Counted from the stretch's first letter, positions 34,526 to 47,147 are shown. The stretch is DNA of 64,000 nucleotides from Orthonyx spaldingii (GCA_013397795.1 VZTJ01000523.1:2476132-2540131); one strand, 5' to 3'. Numbers and translations are program-made. Notes: a model not told the origin generated them from the letters alone.

Positions 34526-37500
34526 AGCTGAATGATTGTTTCTTCTGTCTGGAAAATGGAGAAGGAGATGCCAGGCAAGTATGTGCAGTCTGAAGAGGGA
34601 TTGGGTGACAAAGGGCAGAGTCTGGAGGGCTGGAGCGACCTGTCACAGCTCCCAGGGCCACCGAGCCACGGCCAGAGCTCCTGGCAGCCCAGCAGCAGGA
34701 GGCTGCCCAAAAGTGCTGAGCTGACCTTCTCCATGCCCTTCCTGATGGGAAAACAGCAGATCCTGCATTCTGGAGAAGCAGGAACTGGCAAGGGTCAGCC
34801 CTGTCCCTGCTGGCTCAGGTGTGGGTGTGTGTCTTGGGTATATCCTGCCCCAATCTCAAGAATGTGAGTTTCCCCTCTTCACTTTTCCAAGGAACTCATC
34901 AGCAAAGGAAATCATCATCCCACTTGTTTTACTGCCGTTATTCTCCATTTTCAGGGTAGAAAAGGAAATTGCCTTTTAATGAGAGCAAATGAGGGATAAA
35001 GCATTTCTAATGGAATGTTTATTCCTTGTGGACAGTAATTCCAGCCATAAAACAGGATTTCATCTGTCCCTTTTGTAGGGCTGGCAGGGAAGATTTCCTT
35101 ACAGGGAGACAGGGACAAGGTTGATGGCACAATCCTTTTGGTTAAGGTCTAGAATGGATCAAGATTACAGAAAAATGCATAAAGAAGTGGTGGTGATTCA
35201 TAAAACTGGGGGGAGGAACTCAGTGCGAGACGTTTAATGCAAATCTCAGTGTGTTCTGGCTTCCTCCTTCACTAACTCACATTTCCAGTGGGGAAATAAT
35301 AATGGAACAGCACTTTGGGACATGCCTTTCATCCAGGAGCTGAGGTAGAATTTCCCCACTGCTGCCCTTAGCTGAAATTTTGGGAATACCTTGAACAAGT
35401 TTGGAAGTTCTCAGCTCTTGTAAGGAATAGTGCAGGGAGAGCTGAACTTCCCCAGCCCCGCTCAAATCCTGGAGGGTCTCACCCTGCAGAGCTCTGCCCC
35501 TGCCTGCTCCAACCCCTCCTTGCTGGGAGGGAGCTCCTGGATGTCTCCCTGGGCTGTGCCACGGACAGACCTTTGTGGGGTTTCTTTCTGCTCCTGTCGT
35601 GGTTTTACCTCAGTCTCTCGTTGGTGTCCGAGCGCTCCCATCGGATTTGTCTGGTTCCAGTTAAACGCTGTGCCTTCCTTTGAGTCACAACATTGCGCTG
35701 CTCAGCTCATCCCCAGGGATGAGGCTGGCAGGAATTTCCCTGGAAGCCACAGATTTCCTCCGTTTTCTGCTGAACTCATCCACCTTCCCCACCCTCACAC
35801 CAACACACGCTCACCCCATCCTGCCTGGGCTGTCTCCGTCCCCATCATGGGCTCATAGCAGGAAATTATTTCCGTACAGGGTTTTCTTCAGCCACAAATT
35901 CTGTCACTTTTACCATTCCAATGCTCTCTCCCATCCCACCAGGAGGGAGCCAGAGGCCATGTGGGGCTGGGATAATCCAGGCCATGGTGCCAGGGCCACT
36001 CCTACAAGGGTTTCCAGCCCAGGGAGGCACAAGCAGAAGTGATGCCATCCCACGGCTCATCCCATGCAGATTTACCTGGAGCAGGGTTTCTCCAGCCTTT
36101 ACACCGTGTTGTAAAGTGAGAGCAGAGCAAACATTCATTGCAGTGGTGGGGGGTTAATGCAAGGTCATTGGAAAATCCCAAAGGAGCTTTTGGGTTTGGA
36201 AAAGGATGGTGAAGGAATGGCTGGAGCGTGGCAGGATTGGAGCAGGTGAAGCCTGTGCTGAGCAGGGATCTCTGAGAGCTCCCTCAGAGCCGAGCTGGGA
36301 ATCCCAAACCATCAGGAACAGCTCCAATGCCATGATCCATCTCCATCCAAATCATCACATAAAGCAACCCTTCTCCACAGGGAGCTGAAAAAGTCCATGA
36401 GGAATTACTGGTCCTGCCTCCAGTCTGTCCCAGAAGTCTCTCCTCTGTGAACATTGGTTGTCTTCAGCTGACAGGGGAAAAGTTGTCAGAAAGAAAAATT
36501 TATTATTTCTTTAACAAACAACTTAGGAGCTATTTTGGATGTTATTGTTGCCTGAAAGAATAAAAGAGGAAACAAATTCTGTGCTATTCCATGCAATTCC
36601 CGTATTAGTGAATGTGTTTGCTTTGGACAGGTGACAGGCATTAGTAAATTGTTTCCTAGTAGGACCACGCAGATGGATAAAAATAACTTCCATAGAAAAA
36701 TCACCTAATTAAGGAAGTGACCCAAGTGTGCTGCTGCCAAACTTCGGGAGATCCGAGCTGCCAGCCCAGGAAAATCCTTTTGGAAACACAGCCTCGTGAA
36801 AATCCTCAATTCCCTGCAAAGGCCAAGTGGGGTTTGGGGGGGTTTATGGCAAGGACAGAGTTTTGGGCAAATTTGACCCAGGTAGACCAGACAAGGTGTT
36901 GGTCGGAGTGGAAAAGAGCTGGGACATCTGTAGCTCCTCTGATCCAGGGGAATGGGAGGAAAGAGAGGAAAATACTGGTTGCTGATCAAAGAAATTCTGG
37001 TCTTCAGAGCAAGCTGGTGTCAGGATTTCCGGGCCTTATCACTTGGCAGGTCACAAACTCTGCTGAAGCTGATAAAGGACCTGGGGGCAGGGGAAGAACC
37101 ACATCTGTTAAATGGGGCATTGCCACAAGTTTGGTGGGGTTTTTAGGGCCTTGGGAGGCTTTTTCAGAAGAAACTGCCTTTCCCTGCCCCTGAAGCTGCA
37201 GGTGGTGTCACCTGTGTCCCCACAAACCCAGAACAGTGCCAGTGGTCACCACCACAACCTCCACAGGGAAGGCTGAAGGATTCCCAGCTTTCTGTAGCTT
37301 TTTGGGATTTATTCTTCCCTCTCTTTGGAAGACAGCAGTGGGACGTGGAAAACAGGACCCGTGAGCCACCTCTTGCTGCTGGCAGTGGTTGTGGAGAGCC
37401 AGAATTTCAGGGATGAGCCAGGTGCTTGTGCTGACACAGCCCCGTGGATTTGCTGGACCAGCTACTCCTTCCCAAATCTGTCTGGAAAACAAAAATAAAA

Positions 37501-40204
37501 GCTAAATACGGGTGCTCCCGCTCCGTGGAGTCCTGCTGCGCCTCAGGAAAAAGAGTTGTGGGAAAAAATCAGAAGGAAAACACAGCACAGAAGAATAATG
37601 GGAATAAAGCACAACTAAATAAATAACGAGGCAAACCAAGCCTTCAGCTGAACTAATGGCTTGTGGTTCCTCCAGGGGAAGGTTGGGAGCCGGGAAAACA
37701 TCTGCCTGATGCTTTCATAATTCTGTTTCAAGGTTCAAAGGCAGGGATGAGAGGCTGAAATTTGATTTTTGAAGCAATGGGAAGACTTGAATGTGGCTGG
37801 ATTCATTAAAAGATAAGGCAGAAATCAGTTGTCAGCGTGGAAGCCCAACAGAAGCTGAGCTGATGTGACTCAGAGGGCCTCAGATGGCCTAAAAAGGCCA
37901 ATTTTGATGATGTAGGGTTTGCAGGAAGCAGGAGTCAGCCAGAAATCCCCGAGACTGCAGTTTGCACAGAAATCTGAGTTCTCCCAAGAAGGGGCTGGAG
38001 TTGGGGTCAGTCCAAGGTCACTCCTGAGCCTGACCTTGCAAAGCCGGCGGGGTTTGGATGCACAGGCAGACACAGATTACACAGATCTGTGCTGGGGTGA
38101 TTTGTACCTGTGGGTCCTCAGAGTGTGGCAAAATGGAAACAAAGCCTCATCAAAATTACGTCAGGGAGATCGAAGAAAGTCGGGAAAAGACCCAAATCCA
38201 GCAGTGGCACTGACTGGAGTGAGCTGCACCTCTCTGACTCACAAAATGATGGCCCAGAAGCAGCACAAAGAGGGGTTTTGGGTGTTTTTTGGCAATGGGG
38301 GATGAACTCCAGGCTGTAGCAGGTGGTGATTATAGAAATCCTTCAGCTCCCTGCTTCTCTGCACTTGGAAATCCATTGGAAAGGGCTAAAAAGTCATTGA
38401 TTCCAACAGAATCACAGCCCAGTTTTGCAAAAGCTTCACTGGTCTCAGGGTGAGTTATTTATGATGCCCCCTATCAGAGTTTTTCTTTGCTGGTGGTATT
38501 TTTGTGTTTTGTGGGATCTCCAGATGGATGGGAACAGCCACGTCCTTTTTAGCTTCGAAATTGCCCCAACTCAGCCTCAATACGGTCATAAATCTTTAAG
38601 ATGTTACATTTATATCTAAATATTTGAGTTATTATTATTATTAAGTTACGTGTTTAATTGCTGCTGGGTTGAACTGGAGATCAACACTCATTAATCACTT
38701 CCTGGAATGTTGATCCCAGTCCTGACTGTCCCCAGCAGGGACTGACAAGGGACACCAGCCTGGGCTGGGATTGTCCCCAGCCTCCACCACCTCCTGGAGC
38801 ACCATTTGAGACATCACTGATCACAAGGGAGCTGATCTTTTGTGTGCTATTATTATTATTATATTGTGTGCTCTCCTGTCCTTTCCCAACCCAGGTGAAT
38901 ATTCCATTTTAAAGCCTATTCCTGGCTTTTTGTGGGCCTGGGCTGCACAGAGCGGTTGAAGCATGGCAGAAAAAGAGTAAAAACCTTCTCCAGTGAGCAT
39001 TAAAAAAACCCCAAACAGCCATTCTCGGCACATGAGATAAGAGCAGGCAGTTATATAGTTGAGGGATGATTCAGAGCCCAGAGAAAACATTTTTGGGCTG
39101 ATCAGGAGCTGATAACAGGCCTAGTCTGAGACCACACACCATGAAATCCGAGCAGAAAGGATGGGACAGAAGTTTTGGAGCAAAAGATGGGAGCAAAAGC
39201 AGCTCAGTGTGGTGGTGTGGGGTGGTACAGACCACACAACTCCTCGCTGGGATGGAAAATGTGAATTATTTTCAGGCAGATCCACCGGCTACCTTCAGGA
39301 AATGAGAGGTCGTAACTATTAAAACCAAAACTGCGATTTCATAAAGCTTTCTGGTGATATCTGCCACAATCTGCTGTAGAAGCAGAGCTGCAGGAGGGCT
39401 GGAGGTGGCCACTGGTGCTGTAGGAACATCTTTTCACAAGCTCCTGGTGCGTGGGGTGCCCTTATCTGCCCTCAGCTCTGCACAAAGGGCCTGGTTAAGG
39501 CATCGCTCATCAGGGGCTTTCTCTTTGCATTTTTCCTTTCAAGTCAACAAGAAAACAAAAAAAACCAAAGAAAACCCCAAACCCCATCAAGACGAGAACT
39601 TGAGTGCTCAAAGAATGGGAGGTTTTTGATGCTCTTTCCTGTGGTGTTTTTAACCAAATCCCTTTGCACATCCGATGCTCCAGATCTGTCCTTCGGAAGG
39701 GCTCAATTCTTGTTGTCTCCAATTCTCGTGCTGCAGTTGCAAACCCTGCCCTTGGAGAGCTGGTAGAGGAACCAGAATGTTGTTGCTGCTGTGTGCTCCA
39801 GTTTATTCTGCTCCAAAGCTGCATTTTCAGGTTGGCCTTGGCTGCCCTGACATTTCCCTTGGCTGAAGAACCCGGGCGTGTCCAACCCCAGGTTCCATCC
39901 TTCCTTCTCCTTTCTCCAAGAGCTTGATTAGGGCTTTTCCATGTTACTTTGGCTGGGTTTTAATTACATCCTTTCAAGATCTTATCTCTCTCCCCATTTA
40001 TGCAGGGTCCATGTGAAGCCTGTTTTATTCCTTTGGGAATTAGAACCCCAGGACTGAGCTCCAAATGATCTCATCTTGGGCATGGACATGGGGCTTTCCC
40101 TGGCAGAATCACCCTCCTAGTACAGATCATTTTACCACCCAAATATAGCCCAGAAATCCAGGGATATGATCCCAAAAAGAAATAAAGTGGCACTTGGGCA
40201 CATG
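34526..40204. other. Long intergenic stretch without a recognised gene or repeat
   Basis: Almost 5.7 kb with no CR1 copy I can support, unusual for this window. Only short simple repeats are seen: TTA repeats at about 38628-38642 and TAT repeats at about 38848-38862. Many frames are open for 60-160 codons, none with a recognisable domain. Confidence 0.4.
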
Positions 40205-40286
40205 GTCTTGGCTTGGCAGTGCTGGATCATGGTTGGGTAAATGATCTTCAGGGTCTTTTCCAACCCAAATCGTTCCATGATTCCAG
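40205..40286 (+). mobile_element. Short CR1 3' fragment
   Basis: 'cagtgctggatcatggttgg', 'aaatgatcttcagggtcttt' and 'tccaacccaaatcgttccat' end in 'gattcc'. Confidence 0.8.
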
Positions 40287-40837
40287 TTCTCCTGGTGGTT
40301 AATGTGTAGCAATTGAAAAATGAGGTTTCTGCTGGGAAGTTGGTCTTGTCCTTGTGTTTCTCATCTCTTCCCAGGGTAAAACTGTGAATGAGAACAGAGA
40401 GCAAAGGTGCAAATAAAATAAAAGGGGAATAATGAAAAGGTTCATCCCACGGCTAAATATGTTTGATCATCAAAGATTAATTATGGAGGTTTAACTGATC
40501 TGGCATTTCTTCTTAACACCTTGAAAGGAAAATCTGGTTTCCACATGGATGTGTCTCCACAGCTAACATGGAGCTGTTCTAGTGAAAGGCAGGATTTGCA
40601 TCCTGATGGATTTTTCTTGAGAAAAGCCTCTGGCAGGAGCTGCGGTTTCATTCCAACACGAGATGGTGAACGTGATCTCCGGGATTCTGTGGAAAATTCT
40701 GGATGTGTGTTGTGTCCCAGATAATTCTCTGGCCATCCCCGATTTCCGAGCAGCAATTTTAACATCACAAGATGCACTAAATAAATACAGGCTCCATCAA
40801 TTTTAAAATATCTCCCTTATCAATGCTGATTCACCAA

Positions 40838-40912
40838 TGACAGTTGGACTTGGCTGTCCAACCCAAAGATCTTCGAGCTCTTCTCCATCCTTGGTTATTC
40901 TATGATTCATTA
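40838..40912 (+). mobile_element. Short CR1 3' fragment
   Basis: 'cagttggacttggctgtcca', 'acccaaagatcttcgagctc' and 'ttggttattctatgattcat' match the CR1 terminal region. Confidence 0.7.
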
Positions 40913-43024
40913 ATCCACATGAATCTGCCTCTGTGTTTAGATTTCAACAAATTTCCAAGTGCTGAAAGTCCCAAAAGTAATATTGATGCCAAAAATCCAC
41001 ATATTTTCATGCTGTTTATTCCAATGCCTTTCCCAGAAGAGAATGCCAACGTGCACAGGCTATTTCTGGCTTTTCGGTTTGCTTTCCAAAAGAAGAATAA
41101 AGCAAAATTTCCCGACAAGGAGTGTTTGATTTTATACTGTTGAGTTTTCAGGGGGGAAGTTTGTTTTGTTATCTTCCAGTGACAAAGAATTCTGGAGGTT
41201 TTCATGACGAGAAAACTCTGCTGTCAAAAATTGAACATCAGAGAGTTAAAATGTTACTCATGTAGGTGAGAAAGGCTCCCAGTAGCCCAGGTTGGGAGGG
41301 TTAAAATCACTGGTGGCTTGCAAGGACCCTCACACCCAGTCCCAGTTTGAGGATCAATAATGCACCTTTAGGTCTGTCCCATTCTGGAAAAAACATTGGA
41401 ATGAAAGAACAATTTGGAGAGATTTGGATATAACACAGATCTCCCATCAGTTCTACAAAACCAGGAGAATTCACAGAATTTCCCAGCTCCTCATACATGG
41501 ACCATCAGGAATGGGAAAATGTTTTCAGGTTGGTTTTTCCTGACAATGTTTCATCTGAAAGGGATGTTGCACATTCCCTGAGTGGTTTTTCTGTGACGGG
41601 ACTTGTGAAATACTGGAGGCAGAGCTCAAACCCAGCCCTATCTGCCCCATCTGCTGCAGCCTTCGTGTTCCACATACAAAACAGGAAGGGGAAGCAGCAA
41701 TTGGCTCTATCAGAACAGCATCTCCTGTTAGAGTGGCTCTTTGTTCTCACAGACTGACACGTTGGAACCATGAAAAAACCCCAACCAAGGAAATGCAGCT
41801 TCTCAAGTCAGCAGTTCAAAGGTTTTTGTGATGTCTCTAAGTTTTTCCTGAGGTGGTTGTTCAGGTGGGGGACTTGGGATGCTCTCCCTGGCACCCAGCA
41901 CTGCTGGACTCGGAGGTGTTCAGTGCCTGGTGGAGCCCATCCCATAATGACTCTGAAAAGGTACAAATTCAAGCTTTATCTGTCATAAGCCCTCATGTAG
42001 AGTGTGACCAGCTGATTGCACATGGGCCAGTTCTGGTGCTTTGCTGGGTCCTTCACCACCCAAACCACAGCAGGAGGGTGGCTCAGGGTCCTTGTCTGGA
42101 GGTCTGGCCTCACGAATCGTCCTTTGGTTGAAACATCCTCTCAATCTGCACAAGCTGACAGCATCAGGGCAGGTTCGAGGGTCCCTAAAAGCCCCATTTC
42201 CAGAAGTTTTCTCTGGCAGAAGAACCTGAAGTGTCTGTCCCCTGTCCCAAAGTTCCCTCCATGCCGGGTGTGGATCAGTTTAGGGTGGAGTGGAACTGCA
42301 GCACCAGGAGCTGTGGCAGCGTGGGCAGCCCTGTCCCTGTCCCCACGCCCTGTCAGCTCCACTTCCCAGAAAAGGCCTCGCAAACTCTCCCTGTTGGGTT
42401 TGCATTTTGAGAGGAAACCCTGTCAGTGAAACAGAAACAATCAGTTGTCCCTGATTGATGCCTTTTGTCCTTCCCAGATTTGTCATCCATCCCCATCTCT
42501 TTTTCTGGGGAGAGATGAGTGCCTGTGAGAGAACAGCATCATTCTCCAAATATCTGAGGTAACAAATGTGGGACTGCTGGACATGGTCCTCACACTCAAT
42601 CCTGAGAGTGATTTATTTCATTTATCTCAGTAGAGAAAATGCTTTATCCCAAAAAATGCTGACTGCAGACCATGCTGAGGGTGTCCAGCCATCTCCCCAT
42701 CTTCCCTCAGTCCTCTTTCCTGCTTAAAATGTTGTATTTGCACTAAGATTTGAGAGGTTAATGGCAAGGGCTGAAGTTTCTTTCACAGGAAGTTCCCCAG
42801 CTCAGTTCTCCCACAAAAAACAGGGAATAGGGAGCTTTGTTGGCCTCATGGCTTGGGATGGAGCAGCTTCTTGCAGCTGCCAGGGTGAGTCACTCATTAA
42901 TATCAGTCCCTGAAAACCAAGGGGAGATGGGGGCAGTGTTGGAAGTGTGACATCAACTCAGATTCCCTCCGTTGGAGGCAGGTGCTGATGACACCAAGCC
43001 ATGGGTTTGATCCCTGGATAAGCC
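40913..43024. other. Intergenic, nothing recognised
   Basis: No exon, RNA gene or mobile element supported. Confidence 0.4.
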
Positions 43025-43100
43025 ATTCCCTTAAAAGTTGGACTTGATGATCCTTGTGGATCCCTTCCAGCTCAGAATATCCTGTGATTCTGTGAATTCC
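43025..43100 (+). mobile_element. Short CR1 3' fragment
   Basis: 'gttggacttgatgatccttg', 'tggatcccttccagctcaga' and 'atatcctgtgattctgtgaa' are the CR1 3' terminus of the 'ccagctcagaatattc' type, a different subfamily from the 'caaaccattccatg' copies. Confidence 0.9.
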
Positions 43101-45019
43101 CTGTGCTGGGTCCAGGGAAGGAACAGACCCAAGTTCAGGTGACAATAAGGGGCGATCCCCTGGGGAAGCACTGGGGGACAGGAGCCGTGCAGGAGCTGAC
43201 ACAGCAGGAACAAAAAAAGGGATTCCACATCCTTGGCAAGCAGCAGAAATGACTTCCCCAAATAAGGGGAAGCAAAGGAGGAGGGAGCCGAAGCCATCCC
43301 ACAGCAGCTGCTGACAGCGTCGTTCCTCCGTGTGGTTTTGTGGCACCCAAGCCCCGACTCGGCCGGCCCGGGGCTGACCCCGGGCTCGCCCCCGCTGCGG
43401 GGAGGGATGGCCCTGACCCAGCACTTCCCCGAGCACAACCCACCTGTTTCAGAATGACTGTGGGCTGTCGGCCGTCAGGACACAGAATTTATTGCATTGG
43501 GAGGCTCTTCATCTCCACTCACTGGGGGGGCACCTCCAAACCTCCCCTTTCCCTCGGCTTTCCCACCCCTTGGCAGTGGAAGCGCGTCCCTGCCGGATCC
43601 AGGGGCGTTGTTCCAGTGCACTCCCCTCATTAACCCCCACCAAAACCTTTCCATCCTCCTTTCCTCTCTTCCTTTCCCCGTTCTGCTTTCCTCCTGTGCT
43701 TTACTCCACTTCCAGGAGGGCCATTCCTGGGATGATGACTGAAGCCACGCACATTCCAGGTGGGGCTGGCTGAGCCCAGCTACGCAGGGCAGGCAGAGCC
43801 ATTCCCAGGTCTCTGATCTCAGGCATCCCCACAGTCCTGCTTCCCAGGAGAAATCCTCCAGCTGACATTGCCACGGGGAGTTCCCTGCCATGGTCACACA
43901 GCCCAGCCCACTTCAAATATCTTGGAGCAAGTCTGAAGCTGGGACACCCTCCCTATCCCAGAGGATTCCAAGAGAAATGACTTATGCTAGGAAGTCCCAG
44001 GAGAGCACAGAGAATGCAACATTATTAACAAAATATTTGTTTCCTCACCAAACCCCACCTCTTCACTCTCTCCTTTTTTGAACAGCCAGAGTGGAAGAAG
44101 TTGCCAATGCTGGAGGGATTTTTCATTCATGGAAAGTATTTAGGCTTTTAGGAAGTTGTCTGGAAGTCCTGCAGTGAAGACATAAGCAGTGTGCTGGATC
44201 AATGGCTTTTAGGATACTTGAGGAAGGGCTCAGCTTCTTGGAATCTGGTGCCTGGCTGGAGCTGCAGGAATTTGGGTTCCAGGGAGAGAAGGCAATGGAG
44301 GATCAGTCAGTGCTGAGTGACAACCCCAAAGCATGGTCAGGCTTTTTCCAGGGTTGGATGGTCCCAGACACATTTCCAAAGCATCATTTGTGTCTTTATT
44401 CCTTATCCCATTGTCCTGTGGAAAGGGAACCAGAAGAGTTACAGCATCAAATTGCTCTTATCAGACCTGATGGGAATCACTTTGCTGGGGTCTTCTTCAC
44501 CCTCATTCCTCTGGGAATTCATCCAGACTCCTTTTGGGAGTCATCCCCTTCCCTTACTCTCCTCTGGCTCTCCTCACATATTGATATATCAGGGAGTACC
44601 CCAGTCCTGCTCCACCAAATTCCACATGTCATCTTTGCCACATCCTGTCAGAGCTGCAGTCTGGGCTCCTGGTGAATTCAGAGTGGAAACTCTTCCCACC
44701 ACAACTCTGGCTGCAATTCCAGCCCATCTGAAGCAGCAGCAGCCTCCTTGATCCCACACCAACCTCAGTCTGACTTTGCAACTAGAAATCTTCCTGTTCT
44801 TGAGAGTGAAAGGCAGAAAAGAAAAAGGAACAGAAAAAAAAAATAGAGAAAAAGAAAAAAAAGGAAAAGGAATAAGTGAGTAGCAAAAAGCAGAAGGAAT
44901 GGCCAAAATGGTACCAAAAAAGCAGAAGGAATGGAAGAATGAAGTAACAGCAGAATGTGCACCACAAATAAAACAAACTGCAGAGGCAGCTCCAGCACAG
45001 GAGATTGCAGCCAGCGCAA
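43101..45019. other. Intergenic with a small CpG cluster and a purine tract
   Basis: CpGs cluster at about 43318-43410, without an exon or donor site I can support. No recognised gene; the open frames on both strands at 42.9-43.9 kb overlap one another. Confidence 0.4.
44811..44874. repeat. A-rich homopurine tract
   Basis: About 64 bases of A and G interrupted by one C and one T, including A10 and A8 runs. It may be a decayed poly-A of a retrocopy, but no source gene precedes it. Confidence 0.8.
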
Positions 45020-45186
45020 GGAATTGTCCAGTCTCGGAGGCTCCTGGACCTCCATCCTTGAAAGTCTTTAAAACCAGGTAGGACAAAGCCCTGAGCAGCC
45101 TGGCCTGGCCTGGATCGAGCAGGAGTTGCACTGGAGATCTCCTGAGGTCCCCTCCAGCCTGAACTATCCCAGGATCCTGTGATTTG
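45020..45186 (+). mobile_element. CR1 LINE fragment (3' end)
   Basis: 'ctcctggacctccatccttg', 'aagtctttaaaaccaggtag', 'ccctgagcagcctggcctgg' and 'gtcccctccagcctgaacta' run to 'ggatcctgtgattt', the CR1 end of the subfamily with 'cctccagcctgaa'. Confidence 0.9.
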
Positions 45187-45586
45187 ACTGTTCCCAATAT
45201 GCTGCCAAGCAGCTCTTGGCAGCTGGACAGGCTTCCTGTGCATGGGGAGGTGAGGAAAGGTGGGAAGCTCTCGGGAAGGGCAGAGGGAAGAGGTGCATTT
45301 CCTTCTCACACACCTTCACTGCTCATGGAGAGTGAGGTCAAAGAGAAACTGCCACGTCCACAGCACCGGCTTTGGAAACTCCAAAAGCAGCCCTAAAAAT
45401 GGAGCTGGGGCAGGAAAAACTGGGAATGCTGGGCTGGGAATGCTCCCAGGTGGTCACACAAGGGCAGCACCATGGGAGAGCTGTGCTGGTGTGGCTTCCC
45501 AGCAGGAAAACGTGGGGTCACTGCTTCCAACACTCGGAACAGAGCTGGGCAGGCTGAGCCTGGGGACACCAGCACCAGGTGGGGAG

Positions 45587-45631
45587 CAGGGATGGCCATG
45601 AGGACAGGGGAATGGCCATGAGGACAGGGAG
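45587..45631. repeat. Two-copy 22-23 bp direct repeat
   Basis: GGAATGGCCATGAGGACAGG occurs twice in tandem with one substitution. Confidence 0.8.
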
Positions 45632-45681
45632 ACATCCGTGAGGGCAGTGGCCCACACGGGGAGTTCAGCAGGGCTGGCTTA

Positions 45682-45796
45682 GATCATGGAATGGTTTGGG
45701 TGGGAAGGGACCCGAGAGCTCATCCAGTCCCACCCCTTCCACTATCCCAGGTTACTCCAAGCCGTGTCCGACATGGTTTTGGACACTTCCAGATGC
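45682..45796 (-). mobile_element. CR1 LINE fragment, minus strand
   Basis: 'gatcatggaatggtttgggt', 'gggaagggacccgagagctc', 'actatcccaggttactccaa' and 'ttttggacacttccag' are the reverse complement of the CR1 3' end. Confidence 0.92.
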
Positions 45797-46120
45797 TCCA
45801 GTGCCACTTGGAGCTGTTCCCACCATGGATAAAGGTTTCTTCTCCCAAAGGACTCCCCACTGCCCTGGAAAAGCCAAAAGCTGCTGGGTCCCACTACCCC
45901 AAGGGCTGCAACCCCCTGTGACCATCCCCATTCCAGTCAAACCCATTGGGGAGCAGAGAATAGAAGAATTCCTTAACTCCCTAGCAAAAAGTGGGAACAG
46001 CGTATTATACATCCTCAGAAGAAAGCCAATATAATTAATTGAAAATTCAGAGTGGGACAGCCCATGCTTAAAATATTCAAATAATGAGAGAAGTAATGCT
46101 ACATTAGATATAGCCTTGGA

Positions 46121-46230
46121 GTTTGTTTGGGGTTTTTTGGGGGGTCTTTTTTGAGGTTTTGGGGGGGTTTTGTTGTTGTTTATTTTTGTTTGGGGTTTGT
46201 TGTTTGTTTGGTTTTTTTTTTGTTGGTTTT
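46121..46230. repeat. G/T-rich low-complexity tract
   Basis: About 110 bases almost entirely G and T, with GGGG, GGGGGG, GGGGGGG and GGGG runs separated by T-rich linkers. The plus strand could form a G-quadruplex with long loops. It lies about 400 bp upstream of the CYSLTR1 CpG island. Confidence 0.9.
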
Positions 46231-46654
46231 CCCTTGACAAAGCCACAGTTGTTTAAAAAAAAGATAGACAAATAGAGTGTAGTTTGGGATGCTGGAACAA
46301 CAGAGTGCTAAATCCATGAGAATTCTGTTTTCCCTCCGATGAGACCAACACCAAAAAGTCTCATAAAACCTATTTTTAAACAAGGTTGGTAACTCTGATA
46401 TCAGAGATGCTCTCCCTGCCGGTTACGAGCAAGAGCAAAGTGCTCACAGAACATAACCAGGGAGGGGGGCCCGGCAGTCCACACCAGACGGGGGGCGTGG
46501 GCACGGCTGCGATGCTTTCAAATGCTGTTTCCTGGAAAGGGGGAAAACCCTGGAAAAGCTGAAGGCTTCGGGGTCCCGGTGGGGCCGGGGCGGGTCCGGG
46601 GGCGGGCCCGGGGGCGCGTCCCGCTTTAAGAGCGGCGGGGGTGCGCCTGGGGCA

Positions 46655-46687
46655 GATCCGAGCTCGCTCCGACCCCGCAGCGCTGCG
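46655..46687 (+). other. CYSLTR1: Candidate non-coding first exon of CYSLTR1 (donor at 46688)
   Basis: CTGCG|GTAAGG is a strong 5' splice site at 46688, just inside the CpG island. It would pair with the acceptor AG at 49375-49376, giving a 5' UTR intron of 2,688 bases. CYSLTR1 genes are known to carry their coding sequence in one exon with separate 5' UTR exons, which fits. The left boundary is only an estimate from the promoter motifs. Confidence 0.4.
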
Positions 46688-46695
46688 GTAAGGGC

Positions 46696-46721
46696 NNNNN
46701 NNNNNNNNNNNNNNNNNNNNN
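46696..46721. other. Assembly gap (26 N)
   Basis: A run of 26 undetermined bases directly before the TGGGAC array and eight bases after the inferred splice donor. The true length is unknown. Confidence 1.
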
Positions 46722-46776
46722 TGGGACTGGGACTGGGACTGGGACTGGGACTGGGACTGGGACTGGGACTGGGACT
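46722..46776. repeat. TGGGAC hexamer array, at least nine copies
   Basis: An uninterrupted TGGGAC repeat running out of the assembly gap, so the array is probably longer than shown. Each unit gives a GGG run, and four or more units satisfy the G-quadruplex pattern with three-base ACT loops. It lies at the start of the CYSLTR1 5' UTR intron. Confidence 0.97.
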
Positions 46777-47147
46777 GAGGGGTCCCGGGCTGAGGGGGGG
46801 CTTTGCCTCGGTGCCCCCCGCTCGTGCCGTGTCCCGGTTTGAGCCGCTGAACCCCCCTGGGAGCGCAGCCGCGCCGCTAATGAGCTGCGGTGTTAATTAG
46901 CGGCCGCTCGCCGCGATGATCGCTCCGTTCCCGTCCTGTGCCCCCGCTCCGTCCCCTCGCAGTTGGGGCTTATGGGGGGACGTTTGGTGTTTTGGGACAT
47001 TCCCGTCCCTCCCCAGACGGGGAATGCAGCGCCCGGGGCGTTCCTGGGATGGGGATGCTTCGTGTTTGTGCTTGGAACGAGCGACGGCAGCGACTTTGGG
47101 CTTTTTGGCTGTGTAATTCAGTTGAGTATAATCTGCTGGTGGCCAGA

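Larger units (their letters stand above)
46440..47070 (+). promoter_or_regulatory. CYSLTR1: CpG island and candidate CYSLTR1 promoter
   Basis: CpG density is high from about 46460 to 47060. GC boxes (GGGGCGGG) lie at 46587-46594 and 46598-46605. A TTTAAG motif at 46625-46630 could act as a weak TATA element, placing a start near 46655. A good donor site follows at 46688. The island lies 2.7 kb upstream of the CYSLTR1 coding exon on the same strand, so it is the obvious promoter candidate. The assembly gap inside it means part of the island is unread. Confidence 0.55.

Noticed and set aside
41480..41760. Possible LTR-like segment
   Set aside because: No TG...CA boundaries with matching flanks and no promoter/polyadenylation pair could be found.
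44589..45197. 202-codon minus frame with a hydrophobic Phe-rich run
   Set aside because: The hydrophobic run is the complement of the A-rich purine tract, and part of the frame is a CR1 copy.
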